This document shows, piece by piece, positions 14,602 to 15,744 of a stretch of DNA of 15,744 nt. The position numbers and the translations under genes are program-made. The notes under the pieces are model-generated. The model did no database searches and had not been told where the DNA came from. It saw only the letters and a program-made list of their open reading frames with translations. The stretch's first letter is position 1; the number at the start of each line of letters is the position of its first letter. Source of the DNA: Burkholderiales bacterium (lineage in GTDB: Bacteria > Pseudomonadota > Gammaproteobacteria > Burkholderiales > Casimicrobiaceae); NCBI GenBank assembly GCA_031283405.1, contig JAITBX010000021.1, positions 1 through 15,744 on the forward strand, in the 5' to 3' direction.

Positions 14602-15474
14602 ATGACTAAAACCTCTATCGCCGGCGCGCTGTTGATGGCGCTTTTCTCGATTTCCGTGGCGGCGCAAACTCCGGCCGCCAAAGCGGACGCGCCCAAGGCT
14701 GCCGCTAAAACAGACGCGGCCAAGCCGACGGCTGTCAAAGTAACCGACAAAGCGCCCGTCGCCAAGAAAGCAGAGCCGCAAGGCAAAACCTTGTACTCGA
14801 AAGAAATTTTCGATTTCTATTTGAAGCAACGGGTAGCGCAAGGCCAGCCCGACTCGCCGGAACTGCGCGACGCGCTGCGTGAAGAACTCAATTCCCGCGA
14901 AGTGCTCATCCGCGAAGCCAAGAAGAACGGCTTCGACAAGCAAGCCGATGTCAAAACTGAAATTCAGTTGAGCGGCGACATGGTGCTGATTCGCGCTTAC
15001 TTGAACGACTGGGTTCACAAAAACCCAATTTCCGATGATGTCCTCAAGAAAGAATATGAAGCGCTGAAAGCGCAACTGGGCGACAAGGAGTACAAGGTTT
15101 CCCACATCCTCGTGGAAACCGAAGATGAAGCCAAAGCGATCATTGGCGACCTGCAAAAAGGCAAGAAATTCGCCGACATCGCCAAGGAAAAATCGAAAGA
15201 CCCCGGCTCCAAGGACAAGGGCGGCGATCTCGGCTGGAACACGCCGAGCAGCTTCGTCAAACCGTTTGGCGACGCGATGCCGAAGGTCGAAAAGGGCAAG
15301 TTCACGACAACGCCGGTGCAAAGCCAGTATGGCTGGCACGTCATCATGATCGAAGATGTGCGCGACACCAAACTGCCGTCGTTCGAAGACGCCAAACCGC
15401 AACTGCAACAGCGGGCGCAAGCGCAGTGGGTTGAAAAGTACGTCAAGGAACTGCGCGAAAAAGCAGGCGTGTAA
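14602..15474 (+). CDS. Exported parvulin-type peptidylprolyl cis-trans isomerase
   Basis: This 290-residue periplasmic foldase speeds cis-trans isomerisation of Xaa-Pro bonds and probably helps outer-membrane or secreted proteins fold. It has a signal peptide (MTKTSIAGALLMALFSISVAA) with a likely cut after Ala21, then a Lys/Ala/Pro-rich linker (about 23-60). A helical SurA/PrsA-like N-domain (about 62-160) follows, and one rotamase domain (about 162-256) with YKVSHILV (164-171), GGDLGW (207-212) and QYGWHVIMIED (242-252). I chose the ATG at 14602, with AAGGA nine bases upstream. The frame extends back to 14545, but that would bury the signal peptide. The gene ends just before a strong terminator. 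It is related to betaproteobacterial PpiC/PpiD-like lipid-free foldases, and I do not assign a symbol. Confidence 0.92.
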   Translation: MTKTSIAGALLMALFSISVAAQTPAAKADAPKAAAKTDAAKPTAVKVTDKAPVAKKAEPQGKTLYSKEIFDFYLKQRVAQGQPDSPELRDALREELNSREVLIREAKKNGFDKQADVKTEIQLSGDMVLIRAYLNDWVHKNPISDDVLKKEYEALKAQLGDKEYKVSHILVETEDEAKAIIGDLQKGKKFADIAKEKSKDPGSKDKGGDLGWNTPSSFVKPFGDAMPKVEKGKFTTTPVQSQYGWHVIMIEDVRDTKLPSFEDAKPQLQQRAQAQWVEKYVKELREKAGV

Positions 15475-15497
15475 ACACTCCGACGCTGCTTATCAAA

Positions 15498-15526
15498 ACA
15501 GGCAACCATGGGTTGCCTGTTTTTTT
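15498..15526 (+). terminator. Strong intrinsic terminator
   Basis: ACAGGCAACC (15498-15507), the loop ATG and GGTTGCCTGT (15511-15520) make a perfect 10-bp stem, with a run of seven T at 15520-15526. A short A-run (15495-15498) precedes the stem, so it may also work in the other direction for the convergent gene that ends at 15538. Confidence 0.93.
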
Positions 15527-15537
15527 ATGGGCGGTCG

Positions 15538-15744
15538 CTACACCGTTCCCGCTGTTTGATCTTGATACATCCAGCGCCGCGACCACGGCAGGCTGGCGGC
15601 GGCGGCGCCGGCGCGCCGGCACAGCACCTGGAACAGGGCTATTTCGTCGTGCTCGAAAGCCCACTGGCTGCCGACCAGGTACATGCGCCAGATGCGCCAG
15701 GATTTGCCGGCCACCATTGATTTCAGGCGTTCGGCCCTGGCCTC
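15538..15744 (-). CDS. Cyclopropane-fatty-acyl-phospholipid synthase family protein, C-terminal fragment
   Basis: The last 68 residues of a leftward gene are present. The frame is open through the window edge and stops with TAG at 15538-15540. WRIWRMYLVGSQWAFEHDEI, then ALFQVLCRR and LPWSRRWMY near the end, resemble the C-terminus of SAM-dependent methyltransferases of the cyclopropane fatty acid synthase family. These modify unsaturated membrane lipids or related substrates. The catalytic and SAM-binding parts are outside the window, so the exact enzyme cannot be named. It is convergent with the isomerase gene and shares the terminator between them. Confidence 0.65.
   Translation of the reverse strand, partial: EARAERLKSMVAGKSWRIWRMYLVGSQWAFEHDEIALFQVLCRRAGAAAASLPWSRRWMYQDQTAGTV

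Noticed and set aside
14437..15420. Open frame of 327 codons on the minus strand opposite the isomerase
   Set aside because: It is a mirror frame of a clear parvulin gene, and the Phe/Val/Arg-rich translation has no family features.

Overview
The window looks like chromosomal DNA of a betaproteobacterium. The reasons are a PP0621-family gene, pilS, pilR and ampD in a row, a yciB-parvulin pair, a DUF599 gene, and intergenic DNA full of short dispersed palindromes of the kind common in Rhodocyclales and Nitrosomonadales. The family or genus cannot be fixed from this window. No transposase, integrase, phage gene or CRISPR array was seen.

Left part (1-7280): the 3' end of a uvrD-type helicase gene runs rightward and meets leftward genes. 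The first of these is a translationally coupled membrane operon, DUF2157 > DUF4401 > GDYXXLXY (4666 down to 1966). Next is a beta-eliminating lyase most like tyrosine phenol-lyase but with altered active-site residues (6209-4731), then aat, the N-degron leucyl/phenylalanyl-transferase (7140-6466). A copy of the last codons of the lyase gene lies on the far side of the three-gene operon, so that operon is bracketed by imperfect direct repeats.

Middle part (7281-9816): a leftward gene for an unrecognised 487-residue membrane-anchored protein, locally AT-rich and bracketed by two identical 26-bp palindromic repeats. It is followed by a leftward DUF599 membrane protein whose C-terminus runs into repeat DNA, and a rightward tRNA-Arg(CCT).

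Right part (9856-15744): rightward genes for a small PP0621-family zinc-ribbon-like protein, PilS (TTG start) and PilR (the sigma-54 two-component pair for type IV pili), AmpD (peptidoglycan recycling amidase, with a palindromic repeat inserted in frame), YciB (septation-associated membrane protein) and an exported parvulin-type peptidylprolyl isomerase. A strong intrinsic terminator at 15498-15526 separates the isomerase gene from the convergent 3' end of a cyclopropane-fatty-acyl-phospholipid synthase family gene that runs off the window.

Most genes are ordinary housekeeping or regulatory genes. The most unusual material is the membrane cassette between duplicated lyase 3' ends, the divergent lyase itself, the unknown AT-rich gene between identical repeats, and repeats that have entered the coding ends of ampD and the DUF599 gene.
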